This document shows positions 15,309-22,464 of a stretch of DNA of 25,129 nucleotides, piece after piece (positions within the stretch are counted from its first letter, which is position 1; every line of letters begins with the position of its first letter). Under the pieces are notes generated by a model. That model was not told the origin of the DNA and made no database searches. It saw nothing but the letters and a program-made list of their open reading frames with translations. Source of the DNA: Candidatus Woesearchaeota archaeon (GTDB taxonomy: Archaea; Nanobdellota; Nanobdellia; Woesearchaeales; JACPBV01); assembly GCA_019323195.1 (NCBI GenBank), contig JAHWHQ010000114.1, positions 1 to 25,129 on the forward strand, given 5' to 3'. The position numbers and the translations under genes are program-made.

Positions 15309-17526
15309 CCATAGGAACCTGGCTCCATAATGTCCAGTCATTGCTGGGAGCATAAGCGCCGAAGACAAAATAAGGAGGCCTGTTCTGCCCGAAATAGCTG
15401 TATTGGACATTGCCCCATGTCTGCGGGACCTGCGGAGCGCCTGCACCTATCCCGTAAACCGGCGACCCAAGGTACTTCCAGGTCTTCATCAGGCCGTGAA
15501 AATCAGACAGGTCAGTAGATGCGTCTGCCCCCGGCTCTACTGTTATTGCCTTGTCATAGCCGTGCTTTTTTAGTATGTCCATGACCTCCCTTATAGGGGC
15601 ATTGCCCTGGCCAGGGGCGATATGGTCATCCTGGAAGCCGAAATTATCTGTAAGGTGGATGTTTCCGATATATCCGCCCTCGGCCAGCTTTTCAAACTCC
15701 TTTGTATACCATCTCTTGAAATCCTTGTCAGCCTCGTCTATCTTCTGGCCAGGCTTGACCTGCCAGAACTTTCTCCACATGTTGGCATGGCCCGTGTCCC
15801 ATGTCGCCTTTATGTGCCTTTCAGCCAGTTTCTCTGCCTCCTGCCTGCTCATCTTTGGATCATAATAGGGGTTTGGCGTCTTCCCCTCTTTTTCCTCAAG
15901 GGTCATGTCTTTTGTTATAACGCCGTGTTTTACCGTTGGCTCTGTAAGAAGCTTGACAAACCATTTCCTTGACTCATCTATAACATACTTCAGTTCCTCA
16001 GGATGCCCTCCAAAGCGCTCTGGAAAAAGGTTTTCTATGGCAAGAAAGACAGGGTTGTCAGGGTCTTTTGTCCTTTCCAGGGATCTCATACCTGCCTCTG
16101 CATAAAGCCTTGCGCAATGCAGCTTGAATCTCTTGATTGGGGTTACTATATGCTTTTTTGTCTCTGCAGTGTCCTCTGCCTGCTGCAATTGTGAAGCTGA
16201 TGACTGCCTTGCATACTCTATCCTGGCCCTGACATCATCTATCTTCTCCTGAATCATCTGCAAAGGATGCTTTGTCTCCGGAGGGATGAACTCTGAAACA
16301 TACCTCATAAGCTCGCTATCCTGCTTCATGATCTTCCATTTCTCATCCTCTGGTATGCTCTTGTCAAGCTTTTCATAGAATTCCTTTGCCTTTTCCAGCT
16401 TCTTAAGGCCCTCCAGATTCCTTTTAGCATCTACTGCAAACTCAACAGCCCATCCCCTTGAATGCCCTTCGTTTGTCTCTAATGTGGCATGTATAAATGA
16501 CTCATCAGGATAGACCTCTCCACCATAATACCACATCTCATCATCGAACCACTCTTTTCCCTTCATGTCCTTCCAGTGCCTCTTGTTAAACTCTGTCTGC
16601 TCCCGGGCCTCTTCCTTAAAATCATCAAAATCCTTGTAGTCTACCTCAAAGCTTCTTGTCTCGTCATTAAATTCAGGAACCCTGCCGAACTTCGCATTAT
16701 AAGGGTCTATTATCTTATTTCCCTCATAATCGATGTAATCACCCTTCTTAACCCTTACTGGCTTTCCTTTATATTTAAGCATCCATTGCTGGTCTTCCTG
16801 TGTAGGGTGTATGCTGTCCTGGTATTTGCCGTCATAATCACGGTCTGCCCTGACCCATTTAGGGACAGAAACTAGCCTGTCCTTCTGCACTGTCTCCATC
16901 TTCTGCGATGTCCTGTCATCAAGCAGGATAAAGCCGGCATCAGCAGCTTCAGGAAGCCTTTTCCTGAACATCAGGGTCCCGTCCTCACCATAAGAAAGGT
17001 TCCTTTCCATCGTAGGATCATCCAAGGTTATGTCTGTAAGGGGCCTTTCCCATTCCCCTGTATGGACAACCACAGAGCCGGAGCCTGCCGTGTCTGCTGC
17101 AAAGTCTATAGCCCTCTGGATCTCGTTAAGGTTCTGGTAGGCGTTTGTCAGGGAGAAGTTATCCCTCTGGTCACGCCCCATCATGCCCATCATAGGATAA
17201 GGGGCATGCGTTGTGAGCTTTATCTCGTTTATGTTGGCGAGCTCCCTTATGGCCTGCCTCTGGTCTTCTCCATACATCCCAGGTGTCTGGGCCTGCCTCT
17301 GGCCCTGGACAGCTGCCGGGAAGCCTATCTCTATAGAGCCGGCTCCCATCCTTATCTTAGAATAGATGCCTGCAACGTTCTGCGCAGATATCCCCATAGG
17401 TACGCTCATGCCGATGTCCTTGATGCTGGTGCTCGGCCTTTCCTTTACGTCATGGCCGTACATGTCAGGGTCCATGGTATTGGCATAATCTGCCATCGGA
17501 TGGTGGGTGTAATAGCGAAATTCCAT
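15304..17526 (-). CDS. large TIM-barrel protein, xylose-isomerase/AP-endonuclease-2 fold
   Basis: 740 residues, over twice the usual length of this superfamily (about 280). Candidate metal ligands of the fold are seen in order: His107 (THAPYP), His155 (VVVHTG), Glu498 (AIENLFPE), Asp577 and His580 (WDTGHAN), His624 (IHLTDN), Glu664 (TVEPG). Between residues about 160 and 490 there is an insertion, first Asp/Tyr-rich, then a charged helical stretch. The tail after 690 is rich in Pro, Tyr, Trp and Gln. The complete ligand set suggests an active enzyme, either a sugar isomerase/epimerase or a DNA-repair endonuclease; which one is open. It follows two small membrane-protein genes with gaps of 1-2 nt, so it may act at the membrane. 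Its 3' end shares the hairpin and repeat with the 483-residue gene. Confidence 0.8.
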   Translation of the reverse strand: MEFRYYTHHPMADYANTMDPDMYGHDVKERPSTSIKDIGMSVPMGISAQNVAGIYSKIRMGAGSIEIGFPAAVQGQRQAQTPGMYGEDQRQAIRELANINEIKLTTHAPYPMMGMMGRDQRDNFSLTNAYQNLNEIQRAIDFAADTAGSGSVVVHTGEWERPLTDITLDDPTMERNLSYGEDGTLMFRKRLPEAADAGFILLDDRTSQKMETVQKDRLVSVPKWVRADRDYDGKYQDSIHPTQEDQQWMLKYKGKPVRVKKGDYIDYEGNKIIDPYNAKFGRVPEFNDETRSFEVDYKDFDDFKEEAREQTEFNKRHWKDMKGKEWFDDEMWYYGGEVYPDESFIHATLETNEGHSRGWAVEFAVDAKRNLEGLKKLEKAKEFYEKLDKSIPEDEKWKIMKQDSELMRYVSEFIPPETKHPLQMIQEKIDDVRARIEYARQSSASQLQQAEDTAETKKHIVTPIKRFKLHCARLYAEAGMRSLERTKDPDNPVFLAIENLFPERFGGHPEELKYVIDESRKWFVKLLTEPTVKHGVITKDMTLEEKEGKTPNPYYDPKMSRQEAEKLAERHIKATWDTGHANMWRKFWQVKPGQKIDEADKDFKRWYTKEFEKLAEGGYIGNIHLTDNFGFQDDHIAPGQGNAPIREVMDILKKHGYDKAITVEPGADASTDLSDFHGLMKTWKYLGSPVYGIGAGAPQVPQTWGNVQYSYFGQNRPPYFVFGAYAPSNDWTLWSQVPME

Positions 17527-17528
17527 CT

Positions 17529-17711
17529 TTACTTAAGTTTTACCTCATTTTCAACCAGCATCATAAAAAGAGTATAAACTATAGAAAATAATGCCACATT
17601 CATACTAAATTTTTGCAGGCATTCTGTACCTATGCTAGATATATATGAATAGAAGATATTTGCAGCTGCCATTATTAGTAATAATATCTTAGTAACTTTA
17701 AATAAGTTCAT
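17529..17711 (-). CDS. 60-residue two-TM membrane protein
   Basis: MNLFKVTKILLLIMAAANIF begins a first hydrophobic helix (about 6-25); a second lies near 36-52 (NVALFSIVYTLFMML), then a charged VENEVKLK end. The stop codon is 2 nt before the ATG of the TIM-barrel gene, and the start lies 1 nt after the stop of the 30-residue gene, with no SD of its own, so it is probably translated by coupling. Function unknown; a small membrane partner of the TIM-barrel protein is plausible. Confidence 0.65.
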   Translation of the reverse strand: MNLFKVTKILLLIMAAANIFYSYISSIGTECLQKFSMNVALFSIVYTLFMMLVENEVKLK

Positions 17712-17712
17712 C

Positions 17713-17805
17713 TTAAATTACACCTAACAATTTCAATACCATGACTATTGCCATAACTATTACAGCAACAATCCCAATATAAGCAATTATATCCTTCATC
17801 TCCAT
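17713..17805 (-). CDS. 30-residue single-TM microprotein
   Basis: The sequence starts MEMKDIIAYIGIVAVIVMAI and continues hydrophobic to KLLGVI. It is one transmembrane helix preceded by a short charged end. A canonical SD, GGAGG (17815-17819), lies 9 nt before the ATG, the strongest ribosome-binding sequence of this operon, and a TATA box (17841-17850) sits upstream. The next gene starts 1 nt after its stop. The quality of its SD and the tight spacing are the evidence that such a short frame is real. Function unknown. Confidence 0.65.
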   Translation of the reverse strand: MEMKDIIAYIGIVAVIVMAIVMVLKLLGVI

Positions 17806-17814
17806 TTTTAGTTT

Positions 17815-17819
17815 CCTCC
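17815..17819 (-). promoter_or_regulatory. Shine-Dalgarno of the microprotein/TIM-barrel operon
   Basis: GGAGG on the minus strand with a 9-nt spacer to ATG 17805. It is the only good SD ahead of the three-gene operon. Confidence 0.7.
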
Positions 17820-17840
17820 AATAAAATTTTTCTATGAAAG

Positions 17841-17850
17841 GTTTTATATT
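17841..17850 (-). promoter_or_regulatory. TATA box of the microprotein/TIM-barrel operon
   Basis: AATATAAAAC on the minus strand, about 40 nt before ATG 17805, giving a leader of roughly 15 nt that includes the SD. It directly abuts the edge of repeat locus 3. Confidence 0.55.
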
Positions 17851-17852
17851 TT

Positions 17853-17893
17853 AGCTCTGCTTCAAAACCCCTGATTGTTAGGGGAGGCCAAAA
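17853..17893. repeat. G-rich modular intergenic repeat, locus 3 (minimal, no internal unit)
   Basis: Plus strand: AGCTCTGC edge, A/C-rich spacer, TGATTGTTAGGGGAGGCCAAAA ending at 17893, touching the hairpin of the 483-residue gene. It keeps both ends of the element seen at 12134 and 15116 but lacks the TTAGTTGT-containing internal unit. Confidence 0.6.
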
Positions 17894-17920
17894 GTAAAAT
17901 TTGACAAAGTCAAATTTTAC
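17894..17920 (-). terminator. perfect hairpin containing the stop codon of the 483-residue gene
   Basis: GTAAAATTTGAC, loop AAA, GTCAAATTTTAC (plus strand): a 12-bp perfect stem with the TAA stop (17917-17919) inside. The transcript continues TTTTGGCCTCCCC. It is nearly the same sequence as the hairpin at 15280. Confidence 0.65.
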
Positions 17921-19368
17921 CAGTTCAGCATACCATGATGCTTCTTAAAATGATGGTAAATGCCCCACATGTCAGCTTTGACTGATTTACCTGCTGCACT
18001 CCTGACAAGATCCAGCTGGTACATCTCTTTTTTTGATGGCCTTCCTCCTGAAGGCGCGCTTTTACTGATTCCCTTGTACAGGTTGAACATATCCTTAAAT
18101 CCCCTGTAGACCCCTACCAGCGGATTAGGGGCAGGCAGCCTTGCCTCATCTTTCTCTTTTTTCTTTGCAACTTCATCCCCCGCCTCCTGGAGATACCTCA
18201 TAAGCTCATCGCCTAATGCCTCCATCGCAGCCTTGACAGAGCCATCTATAAGACCTAAAAGCCTGAAATCTTCCTGTTCCTTCATCTTTTTATACAGGCT
18301 GATCTCCTCATCAGTCCATGCATATGCCCTGAATGTCATCTGCACACGACCGACATGCAGCGGGCCTTTCTGGTAGCCCTCCTGGACATAGCTCATCTCA
18401 GGCCTTGTCCTGAACCAGAAATGCATCAAAATTACCTGCCGTACACCAGTTTCTTTTCCGCCAACCTGAACTTTATTCTTACCTTTCTTAGCAAGTATCT
18501 CAACCTCTATCATGGAGGTCTCAAAAGCAGAGAGCAGGTCAGGGGTCTCCATCTTGCTCTGGTCCATCATAAGCCTCTGGATATTCTTAAGATAGGGCTT
18601 TACCCATGCCATGTACATCCTTATTATCTCATAATGCTGGCGCAGGTACTTAAGTGTAAATACCCTCCTGTTCTTAAGCTCCTCGAATGTCGCCTCTTTC
18701 CATGCAAGGAATGTCCTCAATTTTCTCTTCAATACCTCCCTTACCTTCCTGTTGAATTCTCCTCTTTCCCTTTCAACAGTCATGTCAACATCCTCCTGCT
18801 TTAACGGATGAGTGCTGAAGAAAAGGTCAGGAAGGGTGGTGAACTGCACTTCCCTGGACATCCCATAGACAGAGGCAGGATTTTTAGCACCCTGCTCGAC
18901 CATGTCGATCCAGATGCCCTTCAAGGTGATCTCTGCGCTTTCCCTGCTCCTGGAAGCAGGGTTATAGGAATCTGTGTAATAGCCTAACCTTTCATCCAAT
19001 ACCCTTAACTCCCTTACCAGCTGGAAAAGCTCCTTTACCATCTTTCCTATCGTAGCCAGGAACTGCGATACCTTGTCCTGCTGCAGGCCGAGGCGCTGCT
19101 GCGAGGAGCCGAAAAAAGCAGAATTCTCGGCAGCAGAAAAAACATCTGTAATCTTATCTATATGGGTAAAGGAATAAAACCACCTCATATAATGCAGGAT
19201 CCAGAAATAAGGCTCTTCTATAGAGATGTTATAGCCCTCTACAAAAAGCCTGTATTTCCTTATAGGCTTGGGATAGCCAGTAGGGATTGTCTCACCATCC
19301 CTGTACTCATCCATATCCTCCTTGCCCTTGCTTCCAAGCTGCTTTATTATCTCTTTTGAATCCTGCAC
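17917..19368 (-). CDS. orphan 483-residue soluble protein
   Basis: No family recognised. The protein appears cytoplasmic and largely helical: long Lys/Arg/Glu-rich segments (for example FNRKVREVLKRKLRTFLAW) alternate with aromatic stretches such as YFWILHYMRWFYSF near residue 55. There is no signal peptide, no clear membrane helix and no recognisable catalytic motif. The C-terminal 60 residues are basic. Start: GTG 19368 with GGGTGAT close upstream, a good match to the anti-SD; a TATA-like TATATATTTTA on the plus strand (near 19410-19420) lies about 45 nt away. The stop codon is embedded in the same kind of hairpin as the TIM-barrel gene 1.6 kb downstream in transcription, which suggests shared 3'-end control. 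It may belong to one functional unit with that operon. Confidence 0.75.
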   Translation of the reverse strand: MQDSKEIIKQLGSKGKEDMDEYRDGETIPTGYPKPIRKYRLFVEGYNISIEEPYFWILHYMRWFYSFTHIDKITDVFSAAENSAFFGSSQQRLGLQQDKVSQFLATIGKMVKELFQLVRELRVLDERLGYYTDSYNPASRSRESAEITLKGIWIDMVEQGAKNPASVYGMSREVQFTTLPDLFFSTHPLKQEDVDMTVERERGEFNRKVREVLKRKLRTFLAWKEATFEELKNRRVFTLKYLRQHYEIIRMYMAWVKPYLKNIQRLMMDQSKMETPDLLSAFETSMIEVEILAKKGKNKVQVGGKETGVRQVILMHFWFRTRPEMSYVQEGYQKGPLHVGRVQMTFRAYAWTDEEISLYKKMKEQEDFRLLGLIDGSVKAAMEALGDELMRYLQEAGDEVAKKKEKDEARLPAPNPLVGVYRGFKDMFNLYKGISKSAPSGGRPSKKEMYQLDLVRSAAGKSVKADMWGIYHHFKKHHGMLNW

Positions 19369-19500
19369 AAGATCACCCTTTTTTTAAGGTACATTAAATT
19401 GTATTTTGTATATATATTTTATGCTTTTTGCGGCTTCATCCATAAAATGAAGGTTGCCATCAATTTTTTTGTGTATTCCAGAGCTGCAGGCAGGGCAGTA

Positions 19501-21270
19501 TCAGTCGTTTCCGTTATGCTTAGGATGCTCATGGCCTATCACCTGCCTGTGCCTTAATTCCTTGATATGCCTTAGCTTGTTCTCAATGACCTTATTGACA
19601 TTGGCGCTGAACTCCTCAATAAGGACTGATACGTGCTCTCCTCCAAGGAAATGCGGAAGGATGACGTAATCAGCACCTGCATCATACAGCCTTAATGCCT
19701 TTTCTACCTCTGATGCTGTTACATAGATTACTGCATCCTTGTTTACCTCGTGCAGCTTTTCTATCAGCAGCCTGTTCACCTTTGAGCTTGGTATGGTAGA
19801 GATGAGCATATCCACCTCATCCAGAGGAAGCCTTTCAAGGACATCTATATCCCCTGCATCACCGTATAGGCAGGCTACTTTCTTTCTTATCATCATCTTT
19901 ATGACCTCAGGGTTATAATCCACGACTATAACCCTTTTCCTCATCTTTTTCAGTGTCCTGCCTATGCTGTAGCCTATCCTGTTATGCCCTATAAGTATAA
20001 CATCGGTCTTTCTTTGTTTAGGCAGGTATTCCAGGTCCTCATACCCGTCTGTAAACCTGTCAAAGGGCTTAAGGTATCTCTTCAATCTAAGGTATATCCT
20101 GTCCTCAAACTGTATGAAATAGGAGGTTATTACCATTGTAATTATGGCAACAAGGATTGTGAGGGTGAATATGCTTTTGGATACATGGCCAAGGAGCAGG
20201 CCCTGGCTGACTATGATAAGGGCGAATTCTGATATCTGGGCAAGTGATATTGATGTTACAAAACTTATCCTCCTCTTATATCCGAAAAAAGAGCATAGGA
20301 ACATCGTTATGAACGGCTTCACAGCAATAGCAAGCACCAGCAGGATTAAAAGAAGGGGAAGAAAATGGATAATCTGCCCGACAACAAGCTCCATCCCAAG
20401 CGAAACGAAGAATATTGTAGCGAAAAAATCCCTCAATGACCTTACTCTTCCTATGATGGCAAAGTTGTAAGGCAGGTTGGCCAGGCTTAATCCTGCCAAA
20501 AAGGCCCCTATGGCTATTGAGAAATTAAGGTAATAGGCAACTATCGACAACAGGAAGCAGACGGATATTGAGCTGAGGAACAGCAACTCCTGGCTTTTTG
20601 CAGCTGTCTTAAAGACAAGAGGGAAGAGATACTTGGTAAAGCTCAATGCTACAAGAACAAAGACCATGCCTTTTACAAGGGCAATCCCTACAGCAAGAAA
20701 AGAATTACCGTCTAATGATGTAAGGACCGATAAGGCAAGAAGGGCCAACATGTCTTCCAAGAGAAGGGTACCTACAACTATCCTGCCATGCAGGGTGTCA
20801 AGCTCCTTCTTATCGGACAACAGCTTGACAACGACCATCGTAGAGCTGAATGCCACTATAAGGCCTATGTAGATAGCCTCCTTTGTCACAAAACCAAGTA
20901 CAAGGGCTATGATAAAGCCCAGGGTGAACATCGAGAGGCTCTTGATGGCCCCGCCGATCCCTGACACAAGAGCAACATCCTTAAGCTTCTTAAGGTCCAT
21001 CTCCAGGCCTACAATGAACAGGAGGAAGGCTATGCCTATCTCAGAAAGCGTCCTGATAAGATCTCTATTGGTGATCAGGCCGTAAAGCGGGCCTATCAGC
21101 AGGCCTGTTATGATATATGCAGGGATCAAAGGCTGCTTAAGCCTTCTTGCTATAAATGCAAAGACTGTGGCAATTATTATTATAAGGGCTATCTCAAAAA
21201 AGACATCATGGGTGTTGGCTCCAACAAACATCTGCTCAATCTTTGGCGCTAACTGGGTTATAAAGCTCAT
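19501..21270 (-). CDS. KefB-type monovalent cation:proton antiporter with TrkA-N domain
   Basis: 589 residues of the CPA2 family. About 24-400 form the transporter with some twelve membrane helices. Hallmarks are GLLIGP (56-61), FLLFIVGLEMD (82-92), FSSTMVVVKLL (141-151) and LLLED with Asp173, the expected ion/proton-binding acid. Residues about 420-535 are a cytoplasmic TrkA-N (RCK) Rossmann domain with GHNRIGYSIG for nucleotide binding, which in this family gates transport by NAD(H) or a nucleotide. The tail is His-rich (HRQVIGHEHPKHNGND). It would exchange K+ or Na+ for H+ in pH and ion homeostasis. The start codon overlaps the stop of an AbrB-like gene by 4 nt, so the two are coupled. The frame after the stop remains open for 38 codons and begins YCPAC. 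Confidence 0.9.
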   Translation of the reverse strand: MSFITQLAPKIEQMFVGANTHDVFFEIALIIIIATVFAFIARRLKQPLIPAYIITGLLIGPLYGLITNRDLIRTLSEIGIAFLLFIVGLEMDLKKLKDVALVSGIGGAIKSLSMFTLGFIIALVLGFVTKEAIYIGLIVAFSSTMVVVKLLSDKKELDTLHGRIVVGTLLLEDMLALLALSVLTSLDGNSFLAVGIALVKGMVFVLVALSFTKYLFPLVFKTAAKSQELLFLSSISVCFLLSIVAYYLNFSIAIGAFLAGLSLANLPYNFAIIGRVRSLRDFFATIFFVSLGMELVVGQIIHFLPLLLILLVLAIAVKPFITMFLCSFFGYKRRISFVTSISLAQISEFALIIVSQGLLLGHVSKSIFTLTILVAIITMVITSYFIQFEDRIYLRLKRYLKPFDRFTDGYEDLEYLPKQRKTDVILIGHNRIGYSIGRTLKKMRKRVIVVDYNPEVIKMMIRKKVACLYGDAGDIDVLERLPLDEVDMLISTIPSSKVNRLLIEKLHEVNKDAVIYVTASEVEKALRLYDAGADYVILPHFLGGEHVSVLIEEFSANVNKVIENKLRHIKELRHRQVIGHEHPKHNGND

Positions 21271-21410
21271 TTTCTTATATGAAGGATAAAGCCCTCCTTG
21301 TGTTTCTTAAACTCTATGTCCATCCCTTTTTTCAGGCCCTCATACTCTGCCAGCCTTTTAGGTATGGTAAGCACAAGCTGCCCGGAATAGAGTTTTTGTA
21401 CCTTTACCAT
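21267..21410 (-). CDS. AbrB/SpoVT-like DNA-binding protein
   Basis: 47 residues: MVKVQKLYSGQLVLTIPKRL followed by AEYEGLKKGMDIEFKKHKEGFILHIRK. This is a complete swapped-hairpin AbrB domain, with the typical LTIPKRLAEYEGLKKGMDI core. Such proteins dimerise to bind palindromic DNA. The TGA overlaps the ATG of the KefB antiporter (ATGA). Two copies of ATACTAGTAT flank its own promoter, so autoregulation of the regulator-antiporter operon is likely. A role as antitoxin is unlikely because no toxin gene is adjacent. Confidence 0.85.
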   Translation of the reverse strand: MVKVQKLYSGQLVLTIPKRLAEYEGLKKGMDIEFKKHKEGFILHIRK

Positions 21411-21414
21411 CTTG

Positions 21415-21426
21415 AATACTAGTATT
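21415..21426. promoter_or_regulatory. operator candidate 1 (AATACTAGTATT)
   Basis: A 12-bp perfect palindrome ending 5 bases from the AbrB start codon. Its 10-bp core ATACTAGTAT is repeated at 21476-21485, and the centres are exactly 60 bp apart. It would overlap the RNA start or leader of the AbrB-KefB transcript. Confidence 0.6.
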
Positions 21427-21449
21427 TTTGATATTATTTTTATTGTTTT

Positions 21450-21466
21450 TTATTATATTTAATATA
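21450..21466 (-). promoter_or_regulatory. probable TATA box of the AbrB-KefB operon
   Basis: The minus strand reads TATTAAATATAATA here, between the two palindromes. Transcription would begin about 25 nt downstream, near 21430, next to operator 1. The whole interval 21427-21475 is almost pure A/T, so other TATA registers are possible. Confidence 0.45.
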
Positions 21467-21475
21467 CTTTTTTAT

Positions 21476-21485
21476 ATACTAGTAT
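21476..21485. promoter_or_regulatory. operator candidate 2 (ATACTAGTAT)
   Basis: Second copy of the palindrome, immediately upstream of TTTAAAT (21486-21491), which could serve a plus-strand promoter. Binding at both copies could close the divergent promoter region by looping or by cooperative occupation. Confidence 0.55.
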
Positions 21486-21517
21486 TTAAATCTATCGGAA
21501 GAAGTTTATTATAGGAT

Positions 21518-21604
21518 TTGCCACTAGAAGAAGATACAGATTATGCTGATAGATTTGATAAGAGGACAGGTTTTTATAGGTATCCTAAAGAATTACCCGC
21601 ATAA
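21518..21604 (+). CDS. possible 28-residue peptide gene
   Basis: From TTG 21518 the frame reads (M)PLEEDTDYADRFDKRTGFYR then YPKELPA and stops. A TTTAAAT box lies 27-30 nt upstream, correct for a leaderless transcript, and abuts operator candidate 2. The composition looks protein-like, but the ORF is short, starts with TTG and overlaps the end of the convergent dehydratase gene by 12 nt. It may be chance or a gene remnant. Confidence 0.25.
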   Translation: MPLEEDTDYADRFDKRTGFYRYPKELPA

Positions 21605-22462
21605 CCGCCTAATTTCCCCAACCAGATCAGAAGCAAGGTAAGTAAACCCTTTCTTCCTTTTCAGCAGGATGTCTCCGGCTAAACCATTAAAATAAGCAGC
21701 ATTTACAGCAGACTGCATCAGGCTTAACCCCTGGGCTAAAAAGCCAACGCAGAGTCCGGCTAAGACATCGCCTGTCCCTGCCTTTGTCATCCCGGCATTG
21801 CCTGTCTTGTTGTACATTATAGCATCTCTTGAGATAATCGCATCAACAGGACCTTTTAACAATAGGACTATTTTTTTATCTCTTAATCTTTTATCACTTA
21901 ATATCTTTTGGATTAATGATGCTCTGTCTGTTATCGATGATTGTTTATTGATTATTTTTTCAACCAATGTTTTATCTATCTTTGAGTTCTGCAGAAGTAT
22001 CTTTAATTCCCCTGCATGGGGTGTAAGGATAGCATTATCAGCCATATCAAGGGATATGGATTTTATGGCGTCTGCGTCTATTACCAGCTGCTTTTTTGTT
22101 CCCTTAACATATTTTTTTACGAAGGAAGCAGAGTCCATGCCTATGCCGTTGCCGATCAGGACTGAATCAAAATCATTTTCGAGCTTTAAGATATCTTTTG
22201 CCCTTGCTGCGCAGAAGTCATCGCCTTTGTATTTCTTAACAACAAGGTCAGGGCTTAAGGCATTAATCACATAGCCAGCCTTTTCAGGTGCAGCAATAGT
22301 CACCCAGTCTGCGCCAGAGCGCAGCGCTGCCATCCCTGCCAGGGCCAATGCTCCGACATAATCCCTGGAGCCGCCGATAACAAGAGCCTTACCATTGTCG
22401 CCTTTACGGCTTTTCACCCCTCTTTTTGGCAGACTTACCTGCTTTTTTGTTATAAGGTTCAT
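21593..22462 (-). CDS. nnrD: ADP/ATP-dependent NAD(P)HX dehydratase
   Basis: 289 residues of the ribokinase-like YjeF C-terminal (CARKD) family. The enzyme uses ADP or ATP to remove water from hydrated NADH or NADPH and restore the active cofactor. Motifs seen: KGDNGKALVIGGSRDYVGAL near the N-terminus (nucleotide side), DADAI, TPHAGELK, and the catalytic anion-hole NAGMTKAGTGDVLAG near residues 217-231 with Asp as the base. Length fits a stand-alone dehydratase. In many organisms it is fused to the epimerase; here the epimerase is a separate gene upstream with a small membrane-protein gene between. The start is 2 nt after the stop of that gene. Confidence 0.9.
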   Translation of the reverse strand: MNLITKKQVSLPKRGVKSRKGDNGKALVIGGSRDYVGALALAGMAALRSGADWVTIAAPEKAGYVINALSPDLVVKKYKGDDFCAARAKDILKLENDFDSVLIGNGIGMDSASFVKKYVKGTKKQLVIDADAIKSISLDMADNAILTPHAGELKILLQNSKIDKTLVEKIINKQSSITDRASLIQKILSDKRLRDKKIVLLLKGPVDAIISRDAIMYNKTGNAGMTKAGTGDVLAGLCVGFLAQGLSLMQSAVNAAYFNGLAGDILLKRKKGFTYLASDLVGEIRRLCG

Positions 22463-22464
22463 TC

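Noticed and set aside
15330..17577. Plus-strand ORFs opposite the TIM-barrel gene
   Set aside because: They overlap a gene with conserved metal-ligand motifs and have biased, unrelated composition.
12134..17893. Integron-like attC recombination sites, because the repeats sit between genes like cassette boundaries
   Set aside because: The GTTRRRY and RYYYAAC boxes do not fit (GTTGGGG and GTTAGGG lack the final pyrimidine), and no tyrosine recombinase is in the window.
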